From: Halobacteriales archaeon QS_9_68_17
GTDB taxonomy: Archaea > Halobacteriota > Halobacteria > Halobacteriales > Natronoarchaeaceae
DNA length: 52,351 nt
Assembly (NCBI GenBank): GCA_003023565.1
Contig: PXSA01000019.1
Span: 1 to 52,351 of the forward strand
Reading direction: 5' to 3'
In this document: piece after piece, positions 33,039 to 40,524 of the stretch
How positions within the stretch are numbered: the stretch's first letter is position 1
How the letters are laid out: the number at the start of each line of letters is the position of its first letter
Translations under genes and position numbers: made by a program
The notes under the pieces: model-generated
Seen by the model: only the letters and a program-made list of their open reading frames with translations
Told to the model about the DNA's origin: nothing
The model's database searches: none

Positions 33039-34897
33039 TTCACGTCCCATACGTCCGAGATGGGGCTTTTCTTCCCCGAGCGCCCGCTCTCGCCGCTCGA
33101 TCCGCCGGACGCGCTCGATCCGCTCGACGCGTCGTGACTCCCGTTGCTCGACCGTCCCGAGGTCCGCGAGCGTCGGTCGGTGACGCTCCCGCCGCCGGCC
33201 GCGTCGGGGTCGAACGCCGGGAGGTCCGGCCGGGACATCCGGTCGACCTGCTCGCGGAACCAGTCGGGCATGTCGGTGCGCGCGCGGTCGAAGAGGTCCA
33301 GCAGCGACGAGTCCGCGAGGTAGGTCGCGCCGTAGTCGTCCGGCGCGCGGACGACCCGGCCGCAGGCCTGAACGACGGTGCGCAGGGCGGTGCGGTAGTA
33401 CCACGCCCACTGGTCGTCTTCGAGGCGGTGAGCGACCCGCGAGTCGCTCGTGTTCGGGTAGGGAGCCTTGCACAGCAGTTGCCAGCGGGCGAGGTCACCC
33501 TCCAGGTCCAGCGCCTCCTCCATCTTCACCGAGAGGAACACGTCGGGGTCGTCGGTCGCCTTCCACGTCTCCAGCGCGGCGTCGCGGCCCTCGCGGTCGT
33601 GCGAACGGACGCGCCCGGCAACGCCGAAGTCCGCCAGCAGGTCGCGCAGGCGCTCCTGAATGGCGTAGGAGTGGCAGTGGACGATCCCCTTCTCGTCGGC
33701 GTGTTCCTGCATGATCCGGACGAGCGCGCGGGCGACGTCCGGAAGGGTCTCGTCGCGCTCGGCGTAGGTCATCTTCCCCTGCGTCACGTCGTACAGCGGG
33801 CGGTTCTCGACCGGGAAGGTGTGGCCGACGTCGACTAGCGCGACGTCGTCGGGGTTCAGGCCGACCTGCCGGCAGAACGCGGCCTTGTTCAGGATGGTCG
33901 CCGAGAGGAGCGCGAAGCGGTTCCCCCGGTCCCAAACGGTGTGTTTGAGGTACTTCTCCGGGTTCATCGGCTTGATCGTGAGGGGGCCGCCCTCCCCGTC
34001 GTCCGCGCCGGCAGGGGGTTCCTGCTGGTCGACCAGCCACTCCGTCGCGCTCCCCGGGTCGCGGTAGTCGTCCACGAACCACTGTAGTTCGGAGATACGC
34101 TCCTGCAGGCGGTCGCGGGTGCGGGCCTCGTCCGGGGTGAGTTCGGGCGTCGCCAGCAGTTCGTCCTTGCGGCGCTGACAGGTGCCGACCAGGGCGTCCG
34201 CGTACTCGACGGCGCGCTCGACGGAGTCGACCTCGGGGACGCGCAGGTCGTCCCAGATGGGGACCGAGCGGGGGTCGAGCTCGACGGTCGCGTACATCTC
34301 GGCCCACTCCGCGAGGCCGTGGGCCTCGTCGACGACGCAGACGTCGCGCTTGCGGAACACGTCGGAGCCGGCGGTCTGCATGAAGTACGCGAGCGTCATC
34401 GCGGCGATGCGGCGGTTCGAGGCGATGGCCCGGTCGGAGAAGTACGGACACCGGTGTTTCACCGAGCAGTCGTACCCCGACTCCCTGACGCAGGGGGCCT
34501 GATTCACCGGGGTGTTCGTCTCGTTCGAGAGGATGCAGTCGTAGTTGCCCTTGCCCCGGACCACGTTCAGGTCCGAAAGCAAGGGGTCCTCGGCCACGTC
34601 GTCCAGTTGCGACACCTGCGGCGTCGTGTAGTAGGCGTCGGTGGCGTCGCCGGGGGAGGCGTCGTCCGCGTGCCGGCTGGCACGCTCCGGACTGGCGGCG
34701 GCAGCCGTCCCGTCCGTGCGCCGGGCGCACCCGGCGATGGCGCGGGCCAGCAGGGACTTGCCGCTCCCGGTCGGCGCGCGCACGAGGACGACGTCGTTGC
34801 CCGCCGCGAAGGCGTCGCGGATGTCGTCGAGCGCCGTCTGCTGGTCGCCGCGGTAGGAGGGCGCGGGGAACTCGTCGTGGATCCGCTCGGGGTTCAC
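33035..34897 (-). CDS. XPD/DinG-type ATP-dependent DNA helicase with Fe-S cluster
   Basis: A 620-residue superfamily 2 helicase of the XPD/Rad3/DinG group, 5'-3' polarity by family, likely in repair. It starts with GTG and has Walker A APTGSGKSLLARA near residue 40, four cysteines (NYDCILS, APCVRESGYDCSVKHRCPYF near 125-150) for a 4Fe-4S cluster, DEAHG near 190 and motif VI QACGRVVRAPDDYG near 530. The C-terminus is a serine-glycine-rich tail. Residues about 70-77, between Walker A and the Fe-S domain, come from a hairpin in the DNA (34668-34685). Confidence 0.92.
   Translation of the reverse strand: MNPERIHDEFPAPSYRGDQQTALDDIRDAFAAGNDVVLVRAPTGSGKSLLARAIAGCARRTDGTAAAASPERASRHADDASPGDATDAYYTTPQVSQLDDVAEDPLLSDLNVVRGKGNYDCILSNETNTPVNQAPCVRESGYDCSVKHRCPYFSDRAIASNRRIAAMTLAYFMQTAGSDVFRKRDVCVVDEAHGLAEWAEMYATVELDPRSVPIWDDLRVPEVDSVERAVEYADALVGTCQRRKDELLATPELTPDEARTRDRLQERISELQWFVDDYRDPGSATEWLVDQQEPPAGADDGEGGPLTIKPMNPEKYLKHTVWDRGNRFALLSATILNKAAFCRQVGLNPDDVALVDVGHTFPVENRPLYDVTQGKMTYAERDETLPDVARALVRIMQEHADEKGIVHCHSYAIQERLRDLLADFGVAGRVRSHDREGRDAALETWKATDDPDVFLSVKMEEALDLEGDLARWQLLCKAPYPNTSDSRVAHRLEDDQWAWYYRTALRTVVQACGRVVRAPDDYGATYLADSSLLDLFDRARTDMPDWFREQVDRMSRPDLPAFDPDAAGGGSVTDRRSRTSGRSSNGSHDASSGSSASGGSSGESGRSGKKSPISDVWDVN
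34668..34685. repeat. Intragenic hairpin in the helicase gene
   Basis: GCGTGCC and GGCACGC pair perfectly around ggct. In frame, it encodes part of the low-complexity stretch SPERASRHADDASPGDATD between Walker A and the Fe-S domain. Confidence 0.5.
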
Positions 34898-34933
34898 TGT
34901 CGGTGGACGGTCGGCCGGTACCCTAAACCTAAC

Positions 34934-35017
34934 TATAGTAGCTATTGAAAATCAATACACACCCGATCGCACGACTGCAGTGCGATCGGTGTGTACATCG
35001 TTTCAATTATTACTATA
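34934..35017. repeat. 84-base palindromic element between helicase and zinc-ribbon genes
   Basis: The arms 34934-34972 and 34980-35017 fold back almost completely. The inner stem is ACACACC(c)GATCGCAC against GTGCGATCGGTGTGT, and the outer stem pairs TATAGTA with TACTATA and ATTGAAA with TTTCAAT. The loop is gactgca. It is AT-rich at the ends, unlike its surroundings. It contains the last codons of the zinc-ribbon gene and lies just before the helicase start. It could be a MITE-like element or a strong terminator/regulatory structure. Confidence 0.65.
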
Positions 35018-35227
35018 CTCGCGACCGGGCAGCGCCGCGACGTCCTCGGCGGTCGGGTCCTCCGGCAGGTCCTCGACGCAGTCGAAACAGAGGAAGTGCT
35101 CGGTGCCGTCGGCGTCGAACTCCAGCGTGACGCCGCCGGTCTCGTCGCCGCCGAACGTCCAGATGTTGGCGATGCCGCCCGCTATCTTCACCGGACGACC
35201 GCAGCCATCACAGGGGTCCGTCGTCAT
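35003..35227 (-). CDS. Small zinc-ribbon protein, unknown
   Basis: A 74-residue protein with two cysteine pairs, CDGCGRPV near residue 6 and FLCFDCVEDL near 47, separated by a beta-rich segment (GGVTLEFDADGTEH), so probably a zinc-binding treble-clef or ribbon. Start at ATG 35227. Its last codons (EYSNN) lie in the arm of the 84-base palindrome. It is divergent from the cysteine-cluster gene and upstream of the helicase gene on the same strand. I recognise the style of a haloarchaeal DUF but not its number. Confidence 0.7.
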   Translation of the reverse strand: MTTDPCDGCGRPVKIAGGIANIWTFGGDETGGVTLEFDADGTEHFLCFDCVEDLPEDPTAEDVAALPGREYSNN

Positions 35228-35302
35228 GCCGCGTACTCCGCGCTCGCGGGGGAAACCGCTTTCCCCGACGCGCTTTTGCTCGCCGCCCCCGAACGCCCGG
35301 CC

Positions 35303-36208
35303 ATGGAGGTCAACTGCGAGGGCTGTGCCGGCTGCTGTCTGGACTGGCGGACGCTCGCCGACACCGACCTCGACCACGAGCGCCGCGGCCCGTACGAACC
35401 GATAGACGACGAGTACAACCTGGTCGCGCTCACCCGCGACGAGGTGCGGGCGTTCCTCGACGCGGGCCTCGGCGACGCCCTGCGTCCCCGTCTGTGGTAC
35501 GACTGGGAGCGAGCGGACGGCGCGGGGGGCGCGGTCGACGGCGACCGGGACGCCGGCGTCCGTATCGACGGCGCGCCGGTCGCCGCGGTGCGCGGCCGCC
35601 CCGCCTTCTTCGTCGGCCTCCGCCGCGCGCCGAAACCCGTCGCGCCGTTCGACCGCGACGCGGCGACGTGGCTCCCCACCTGCGTCTTCCTCGACCCGGA
35701 GACGCTCCAGTGCCGGATGCACGACTCCGGGCGCTACCCGAGCGAGTGCGCGGAGTTCCCCGGCCACAGCCTGACACTCGACGTGGAGACGGAGTGCGAG
35801 CGCGTCGAGGGGGAGTTCGGCGGCGAGCGCCTGCTCGACGGCGACCCGCCCGACGACACGACGGGGCCGCTGTTCGGCCCGCAGGCGCTCGGCCAGAAGG
35901 TGTTCGTCCACCCCGACCCCGAGAGGCTGGACGGCGTCGTCGACCGTACGGTTGCGGGCGATCTCACCGCCGAGGACAGGGCCGAGTTCGCCGCGGTCGC
36001 CGCGGCGTCGACGCCCGGGTCGACGGCGGTGAACGACGACGCCTACGAGCGGGCGTGCGACGTCGCGCTCGACGCCGACTCGTGGGTCGGCGAGGCGGTC
36101 AGCGACTGGCGGGAACGCGCCGGGGGTCCCGGTGAGCGGGCGACGGACGCGCCGCTCGCCGACCGGGTGGAGCGCGACCGCGGCGCTCCGGACACCCCGG
36201 GCTGGTGA
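35303..36208 (+). CDS. YkgJ-type cysteine cluster protein
   Basis: A 301-residue protein of the YkgJ-like group, whose cysteines probably bind zinc or an Fe-S cluster. The N-terminal motif CEGCAGCCLDW is at residues 5-15, and a second cluster, CVFLDPETLQCRMHDSGRYPSEC, lies near 132-155. Between them is a halophile-specific acidic stretch. The C-terminal 100 residues are helical and acidic. Function unknown. Start at ATG 35303; the frame upstream overlaps the zinc-ribbon gene and is not real. Confidence 0.82.
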   Translation: MEVNCEGCAGCCLDWRTLADTDLDHERRGPYEPIDDEYNLVALTRDEVRAFLDAGLGDALRPRLWYDWERADGAGGAVDGDRDAGVRIDGAPVAAVRGRPAFFVGLRRAPKPVAPFDRDAATWLPTCVFLDPETLQCRMHDSGRYPSECAEFPGHSLTLDVETECERVEGEFGGERLLDGDPPDDTTGPLFGPQALGQKVFVHPDPERLDGVVDRTVAGDLTAEDRAEFAAVAAASTPGSTAVNDDAYERACDVALDADSWVGEAVSDWRERAGGPGERATDAPLADRVERDRGAPDTPGW

Positions 36209-36277
36209 CGGGCTGGAGTATCGGTCGCCCGCCGGCCGCGGGGGCGACGAGGCAGCAAGACCGAAGAATGAGCGGCG

Positions 36278-36445
36278 CTACTGCTCTTTGATCTGCTCGA
36301 ACTGGTTCAGCAGGTCCTCCGTGGACTCGCCCGAGTCGTACTCGACCGAGCCGTGGTAGACGGTCCGCTCGTCGTCGAAGTCGGCGTCGACTTCGCTGTT
36401 TTTCTGCTCGCGCCGCTCGTGTTCGTCCTCGTCATAGGCACCCAT
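36278..36445 (-). CDS. DUF5786 family small protein
   Basis: A 55-residue acidic haloarchaeal protein starting MGAYDEDEHERREQKNSE, followed by YHGSVEYDSGESTEDLLNQF. I recognise the DUF5786 family by this sequence. An in-frame ATG at 36451 would add two residues (MS). The function is not known; high charge and no hydrophobic core suggest a partly disordered protein or one that acts in a complex. It is convergent with the cysteine-cluster gene and divergent from the DUF5784 gene. Confidence 0.75.
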   Translation of the reverse strand: MGAYDEDEHERREQKNSEVDADFDDERTVYHGSVEYDSGESTEDLLNQFEQIKEQ

Positions 36446-36579
36446 TGACATGGCACTTGTCTACATGGTAGGAAACTGTCGTATTTCAATGTAACGGTCA
36501 TTCAGGATCGAGGACCACTAGCCGCTGACGGGACGGATCGAAGACAAGAGGTAAATCGCAGGCTTCCCTAGCCCCGACC

Positions 36580-37584
36580 GTGGCACGTCCGCTCCGATTT
36601 CGCCGTTCTCCCGAGCGCTGGACCGCGTCTCGGGTTCACGACCGGTTGTTCGCCGACCTCGACCAGAACCTCGGAGCGGCGTCCGTCGACCCGCGGTTCG
36701 GCCCCGCCGGCGACTGGGAGACCCGCCGGTTCGAGATGGACAACGGCGACCTCGCCCTGTTCATCTGGAACGACGAAGCCGCCTACTGGATGGGCAACAC
36801 CGAGACCCCGAGCGCGCTCTGGCGGACGGACAAGTTCGACTGGGGCGAAGTCCCCTATCAGGTCTCCCGGTGGTGCCAGCGGGAACTGCTCGCGGACCTC
36901 CACGAGGAGTCGCCGTGGCTGGAGCCGTACCCGCACGTCTCCTGGTTCTTCCTGCCGGTGTTCATGTCGAAGGACGGCCGGCACACGACGCGGGAGTTCT
37001 TCAGCGACCACGCCGCCGGTTTCCCCGACGCCGGCCGCGACGAGGCGCTCGGCTTCTACGAGTCGTTCCTCTCGACGGGCGTCCTCGACCGGCACCGCGG
37101 CGAGATGGCCGGGAAACTCGGCACCAGCGAACAGCTAGACCTCGTGCGGATGAGTTCCGCGATGGCCGAGTTCACCGCCGCGAAGCTCCTCACCGACGCG
37201 GGCTACGAGATCACGCCCGAGATAGAGGTGACGACCGGCCACTCGCTCGACTTCCGCGCGGCCGTGAACGACCACCACTCGCTCGTCGAGGTGACCCGTC
37301 CCCGCCCGCCGACCCAGCGCGCCGCGAGCACGGCCGTCGCCGCGGTCCGCGAGACGGCCGAGACGAAGACCAGCGGTCAGTTGAGCGAACACGGCGGCGG
37401 CGCGGTGCTGTTCGTCGACTGCTCCAGCTTCCGCGACGACGAGTGGCTCGCCGTCCGGGGGGAACAGCCGGCGGTCCGTCACCGCCCGGCCGTCGTCTAC
37501 CGCGTCCGCCCGGACGGGCACGCGGAGGGGTACTCCAAGGGGTCGGTACCGATCGACCTCGACGGCGTCATCGAGCGGGTGTAG
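36580..37584 (+). CDS. DUF5784 family protein, possibly nuclease-like
   Basis: A 334-residue conserved haloarchaeal protein starting with GTG (MARPLRFRRSPERW). Function unknown. The N-terminal half has the conserved FIWNDEAAYWMGNTETPSAL and WLEPYPHVSWFFLPVFMSKDG. The C-terminal half contains AKLLTDAGYEITPEIEV, then SLDFRAAVNDHHSLVEVTRP, and later GAVLFVDCSSF. A helix, then D, then a strand with ExT recalls the restriction-endonuclease-like fold, but the usual ExK lysine is absent, so catalysis is doubtful. That reading is mine. Confidence 0.75.
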   Translation: MARPLRFRRSPERWTASRVHDRLFADLDQNLGAASVDPRFGPAGDWETRRFEMDNGDLALFIWNDEAAYWMGNTETPSALWRTDKFDWGEVPYQVSRWCQRELLADLHEESPWLEPYPHVSWFFLPVFMSKDGRHTTREFFSDHAAGFPDAGRDEALGFYESFLSTGVLDRHRGEMAGKLGTSEQLDLVRMSSAMAEFTAAKLLTDAGYEITPEIEVTTGHSLDFRAAVNDHHSLVEVTRPRPPTQRAASTAVAAVRETAETKTSGQLSEHGGGAVLFVDCSSFRDDEWLAVRGEQPAVRHRPAVVYRVRPDGHAEGYSKGSVPIDLDGVIERV

Positions 37585-37698
37585 GCAGTCGTGTCGCCGT
37601 CGCTCGCCACGCCGACCAGCGGCGGTACGAGCGACCGCCGCGGCCGCGCCGCGGGCGGAGGTCGTAGTTTTTTACCCGCGCGGTCCGCGTCGTCGCGT

Positions 37699-38385
37699 AT
37701 GAAACGCACCGGCGGCACGACGGAGTCGAAGCGCAGAGCCGGCGAGCGGGCGGCCGAGGCGGTCGAGGACGGGATGGTCGTGGGCCTCGGCACGGGGTCG
37801 ACGGCGGCCCACGCGATCCGCGCTATCGGCGAGGCCGTCGACGCCGGTCTCGACGTACAGGGGGTGCCCACGTCCTACCAGTCGCGACAACTCGCGGTCG
37901 ATGCCGGGGTCCCGCTGGTCGAACTCGACGAGGTCGAGACGGTCCACGTGGCCGTCGACGGGGCCGACCAGTTCGCCGGCGGCGACCTGATCAAGGGCGG
38001 CGGCGCGGCCCACGCCCGCGAGAAGATCGTCGACGCGACCGCGGAGCGACTCGTTATCGTCGCCGACCCGTCGAAGGAGGCGGCGACGCTCGACCGCCCC
38101 GTCCCGGTCGAGGTGCTCCCGGACGCCCGCCCGCTGGTCGCGGACCGGGTCGCTGCCCGCGGCGGCGACCCGACGCTCCGGAGCGCCGAGCGGAAGGACG
38201 GCCCCCTCGTCACCGACAACGGCAACCTCGTGCTCGACTGCGACTTCGGCGCGATAGGCGACCCCGCGGCCCTGGCCGCGCGGCTATCGGCGCTACCGGG
38301 CGTCGTCGAGCACGGCCTGTTCGTCGGTCTCGCGGACGAGATACTCGTCGGTCACGAGGGCGGCGTCGACGCGAAAAAACCCTGA
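37699..38385 (+). CDS. rpiA: Ribose-5-phosphate isomerase A
   Basis: Interconverts ribose 5-phosphate and ribulose 5-phosphate in the cytosol, supplying nucleotide precursors. The 228-residue protein has the phosphate loop VVGLGTGSTAAHAIRAIG near residue 28, the catalytic aspartate region AVDGADQFAGG near 87, and LIKGGGAAHAREKIVD near 98. A TATA-like gttttttacc near 37670 is about 27 bases before the ATG, so the transcript is probably leaderless. Confidence 0.95.
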   Translation: MKRTGGTTESKRRAGERAAEAVEDGMVVGLGTGSTAAHAIRAIGEAVDAGLDVQGVPTSYQSRQLAVDAGVPLVELDEVETVHVAVDGADQFAGGDLIKGGGAAHAREKIVDATAERLVIVADPSKEAATLDRPVPVEVLPDARPLVADRVAARGGDPTLRSAERKDGPLVTDNGNLVLDCDFGAIGDPAALAARLSALPGVVEHGLFVGLADEILVGHEGGVDAKKP

Positions 38386-38426
38386 TCCGCCGCGGGGGCG
38401 GTCAGGTCGGAAACGGATGGACCTGT

Positions 38427-38594
38427 TTACAGGTCGCGCGGCTGGACCGTCTTCCGGTCGTTGGCCTCCGCGCGGTCGGCGGCGTCGGCGAGGAGTTCGT
38501 CGACTTCCTCGTCGAGTGCCTCGTAGAAGTCGGAGGCAACGTTCTTGTCGTTGAGCGCTTCCTTGACGGCGGCTTTGACAATGAGGTCTGCCAT
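38427..38594 (-). CDS. Small histone-fold protein (DUF1931-like)
   Basis: A 55-residue protein: MADLIVKAAVKEALNDKNV, then SDFYEALDEEVDELLADAADRAEANDRKTVQPRDL. The helix-strand-helix pattern and the end RKTVQPRDL match the archaeal histone fold. The short size and acidic surface set it apart from classic DNA-binding histones, so it may pair with a partner. A strong TATA box (ccttataaag on the gene strand, 38618-38627) lies about 28 bases before the ATG at 38594, suggesting good expression. Confidence 0.8.
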   Translation of the reverse strand: MADLIVKAAVKEALNDKNVASDFYEALDEEVDELLADAADRAEANDRKTVQPRDL

Positions 38595-38787
38595 ACGAAT
38601 TGGGGTTACCCGGCACCCTTTATAAGGTTTCTCAAATCGCCCGGCGAGCGGGCCTGAGTCGGGCGTACAGGGCACGATCGTGTCGCGGAGTGTAGAGGAA
38701 GAACGGAAAGCTTTAAACCAACTCAGAAATCGCCCGGCGCGAACGCGGAGCGACAGGCAAGAGTGGCTCGGGCGCGGAGACCGGCGT

Positions 38788-39567
38788 ATGCGCGAACTAC
38801 TCGACGCGGTCGCGGCCGGCGACCTGTCGCCGGCCGAGGCGGAGGCCGAACTGCGGGGATACGCGACGGGCGAAGCCGGGCGGTTCGACGCCGCCCGCGA
38901 ACAGCGCCGCGGCGTTCCGGAGGCGGTGTTCGGCGAGGGGAAGACGCCCGGCGAGGTGGCCGAACTCGTCGACACGGCCGTCGAGACGACGGGACGCGGG
39001 ATCGCGACGCGTGTCGACGGCGAGCAGGTCGCGGCGGTCCGAGAACGTCTCGCCGAACGCCACCCGGACGCCGACGTGGAACACCGCGAGCGCTCGGCCG
39101 TGCTCGTCGCTCACGGGGCCGAGTTCAAACCGCCGGGTCTCGACGCGACCGTCCGCATCGTCACGGGCGGCACCGCCGACAGGGGTCCGGCCGGCGAGGC
39201 GGCGGCCGTCGCGAGCGAGATGGGCGCGACGGTCGACCTGATCGAGGACGTGGGCGTGGCGAGCATCGTCCGCATGCTCGACCGGGTCGACGACATCCGG
39301 GCGGCGGACGTCGCTATCGTCGCGGCCGGTCGCGAGGGCGCGCTCCCGACCGTCGTCGCCGGGCTGGTCGATACGCCGGTCATCGGGCTTCCCGTGGCCA
39401 GCGGCTACGGCCACGGCGGCGAGGGTGAGGCGGCGCTCGCGGGGACGCTCCAGTCCTGTACCGTCCTCTCGACGGTGAACGTGGACGCGGGCTTCGTCGC
39501 GGGGGCACAGGCGGGGTTGATCGCTCGGTCTATCGAGGTGTCTGCCGAAACGAAAAACGATAGTTGA
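38788..39567 (+). CDS. larB: Nickel-pincer cofactor biosynthesis protein LarB
   Basis: Carboxylates and hydrolyses nicotinic acid adenine dinucleotide, the first step to the nickel-pincer nucleotide cofactor of lactate racemase-type enzymes. The 259-residue protein has the PurE-like domain: TVRIVTGGTADRGPAGEAAAVASEMG, LPTVVAGLVDTPVIGLPVASGYG and STVNVDAGFVAGAQAGLIAR. larA, larC and larE are not in this window. Start at ATG 38788; a TATA-like ctttaaacc near 38710 is 75 bases away, so a leader of about 50 bases is likely. Confidence 0.9.
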   Translation: MRELLDAVAAGDLSPAEAEAELRGYATGEAGRFDAAREQRRGVPEAVFGEGKTPGEVAELVDTAVETTGRGIATRVDGEQVAAVRERLAERHPDADVEHRERSAVLVAHGAEFKPPGLDATVRIVTGGTADRGPAGEAAAVASEMGATVDLIEDVGVASIVRMLDRVDDIRAADVAIVAAGREGALPTVVAGLVDTPVIGLPVASGYGHGGEGEAALAGTLQSCTVLSTVNVDAGFVAGAQAGLIARSIEVSAETKNDS

Positions 39568-39695
39568 AATGTAACGAGTTTCGATACTGGTATACTGCAG
39601 GATCTAACTGTTATCACAAAGAGTTGTTCTCGTTTCCCGAAATCGGGGACGGTTTTGGAAAGAATATTTATTGGTGGCCGCCATAGCACGAAACA

Positions 39696-39714
39696 CCGGC
39701 AACGAGGTTGCCGG
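39696..39714 (+). promoter_or_regulatory. Hairpin abutting the start codon of a zinc-finger gene
   Basis: CCGGCAAC and GTTGCCGG form a perfect 8-base stem around gag, ending one base before the ATG at 39715. A TATA-like tatttatt at 39665-39672 would start the transcript near 39692, so the whole 5' leader would be this hairpin. Confidence 0.5.
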
Positions 39715-39723
39715 ATGAAACCA

Positions 39724-39873
39724 ATGCCCAAGTGTGATCACTGCGATGCACACGTGTCCGAGCGATTCGCGCGTGTGTTCGCGGACGGGCACGGGCGCAT
39801 CTTCGCTTGTCCGAGCTGCTCGGCGAACGCAGGAATCGCCGAAGCCGCACGACAGCGCGCCCGAGGCTCGTGA
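39724..39873 (+). CDS. Small zinc-finger protein (DUF7563-like)
   Basis: A 49-residue protein with two CxxC pairs, [16 protein letters not shown] and [17 protein letters not shown], so probably a single zinc finger. This is a common type in haloarchaea and often sits alone; the function is unknown. Start is ATG 39724 (MPKCDHC); an in-frame ATG at 39715 adds three residues and abuts a perfect hairpin, so initiation there may be structured. The family number is from memory. Confidence 0.7.
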   Translation: MPKCDHCDAHVSERFARVFADGHGRIFACPSCSANAGIAEAARQRARGS

Positions 39874-39961
39874 ACGGCCACTGGGACCGATAGCGGACGA
39901 CCACCACGCGAAGCCTTCGTCTTCCGTGCCGCTTTTCCTCGTCGTCGCCCACCACTCGCCA

Positions 39962-40201
39962 GTGACCCATTACGTGTACGTAGTGGAGTGCGCAGACGGG
40001 AGCCTCTACACGGGGTACACCACCGATGTCGAGCGCCGCGTCCGCGAGCACGACGCCGGCGAGGGCGCGAAGTACACGCGCGGTCGGACGCCCGTCGACC
40101 TCGTCCACGCCGAGGCGTTCGAGACGCGCTCGGCGGCGATGTCCCGCGAGCACGAGATCAAACAGCTCTCACGGGCGGGGAAAGAGCGGCTGGTCGATTA
40201 G
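39962..40201 (+). CDS. GIY-YIG nuclease-domain protein (UPF0213/YhbQ-like)
   Basis: A 79-residue stand-alone GIY-YIG domain starting with GTG. It has the family tyrosines in [20 protein letters not shown], the arginine in [11 protein letters not shown], and the YhbQ-type end [20 protein letters not shown]. Such proteins show weak nuclease activity in some bacteria; the role here is unknown. It is followed at once by a decayed stress-protein frame with no start. Confidence 0.85.
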   Translation: MTHYVYVVECADGSLYTGYTTDVERRVREHDAGEGAKYTRGRTPVDLVHAEAFETRSAAMSREHEIKQLSRAGKERLVD

Positions 40202-40486
40202 TCGTCCGCCGTCGCCCCCGTCTCGGCGACGACCGGCGCGATCGGCGCGGACAGCGTCGCGGCGCAAGACCACGGGGGAGACCGGGAACGCCCGGAGGCC
40301 GACGGGCGGCCGTACGAGATCCGCGGCCGGGTCGGCGACCCCGCCGGGACCGTCCTCGACGCCGCGGACGAGGTGGACGCGGTAGCGGTCGGTCCGCGCG
40401 ACCGACCGGCGGTGCAGCAGGCGCTGTTCGGCGGCGTCTCGGGGGAGATCATCGAGAACGCCGACCGGCCCGTCGTCGTCGTGTAG
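40202..40486 (+). pseudogene. Universal stress protein (UspA) remnant, C-terminal half
   Basis: An open frame of 94 codons that begins right after the GIY-YIG stop and has no ATG or GTG that gives a full domain. The C-terminal part is clearly UspA: AADEVDAVAVGPRDRPAVQQALFGGVSGEIIENADRPVVVV, the last strand-helix-strand with the nucleotide-loop GxxG-like region degraded. The N-terminal half (the first 70-80 residues of a UspA domain) is missing. It could only be translated by read-through of the upstream stop, so I treat it as a remnant. Confidence 0.65.
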
Positions 40487-40524
40487 CCGCCGGGTTTTTC
40501 GCGTTCGGGGGCGTGTTGCCGGGT

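Noticed and set aside
33035..37584. Possible defence island (helicase, zinc-ribbon, cysteine-cluster protein, DUF5784)
   Set aside because: The helicase is a housekeeping XPD/DinG type, and the other families are widespread single haloarchaeal genes on mixed strands; no coherent operon.
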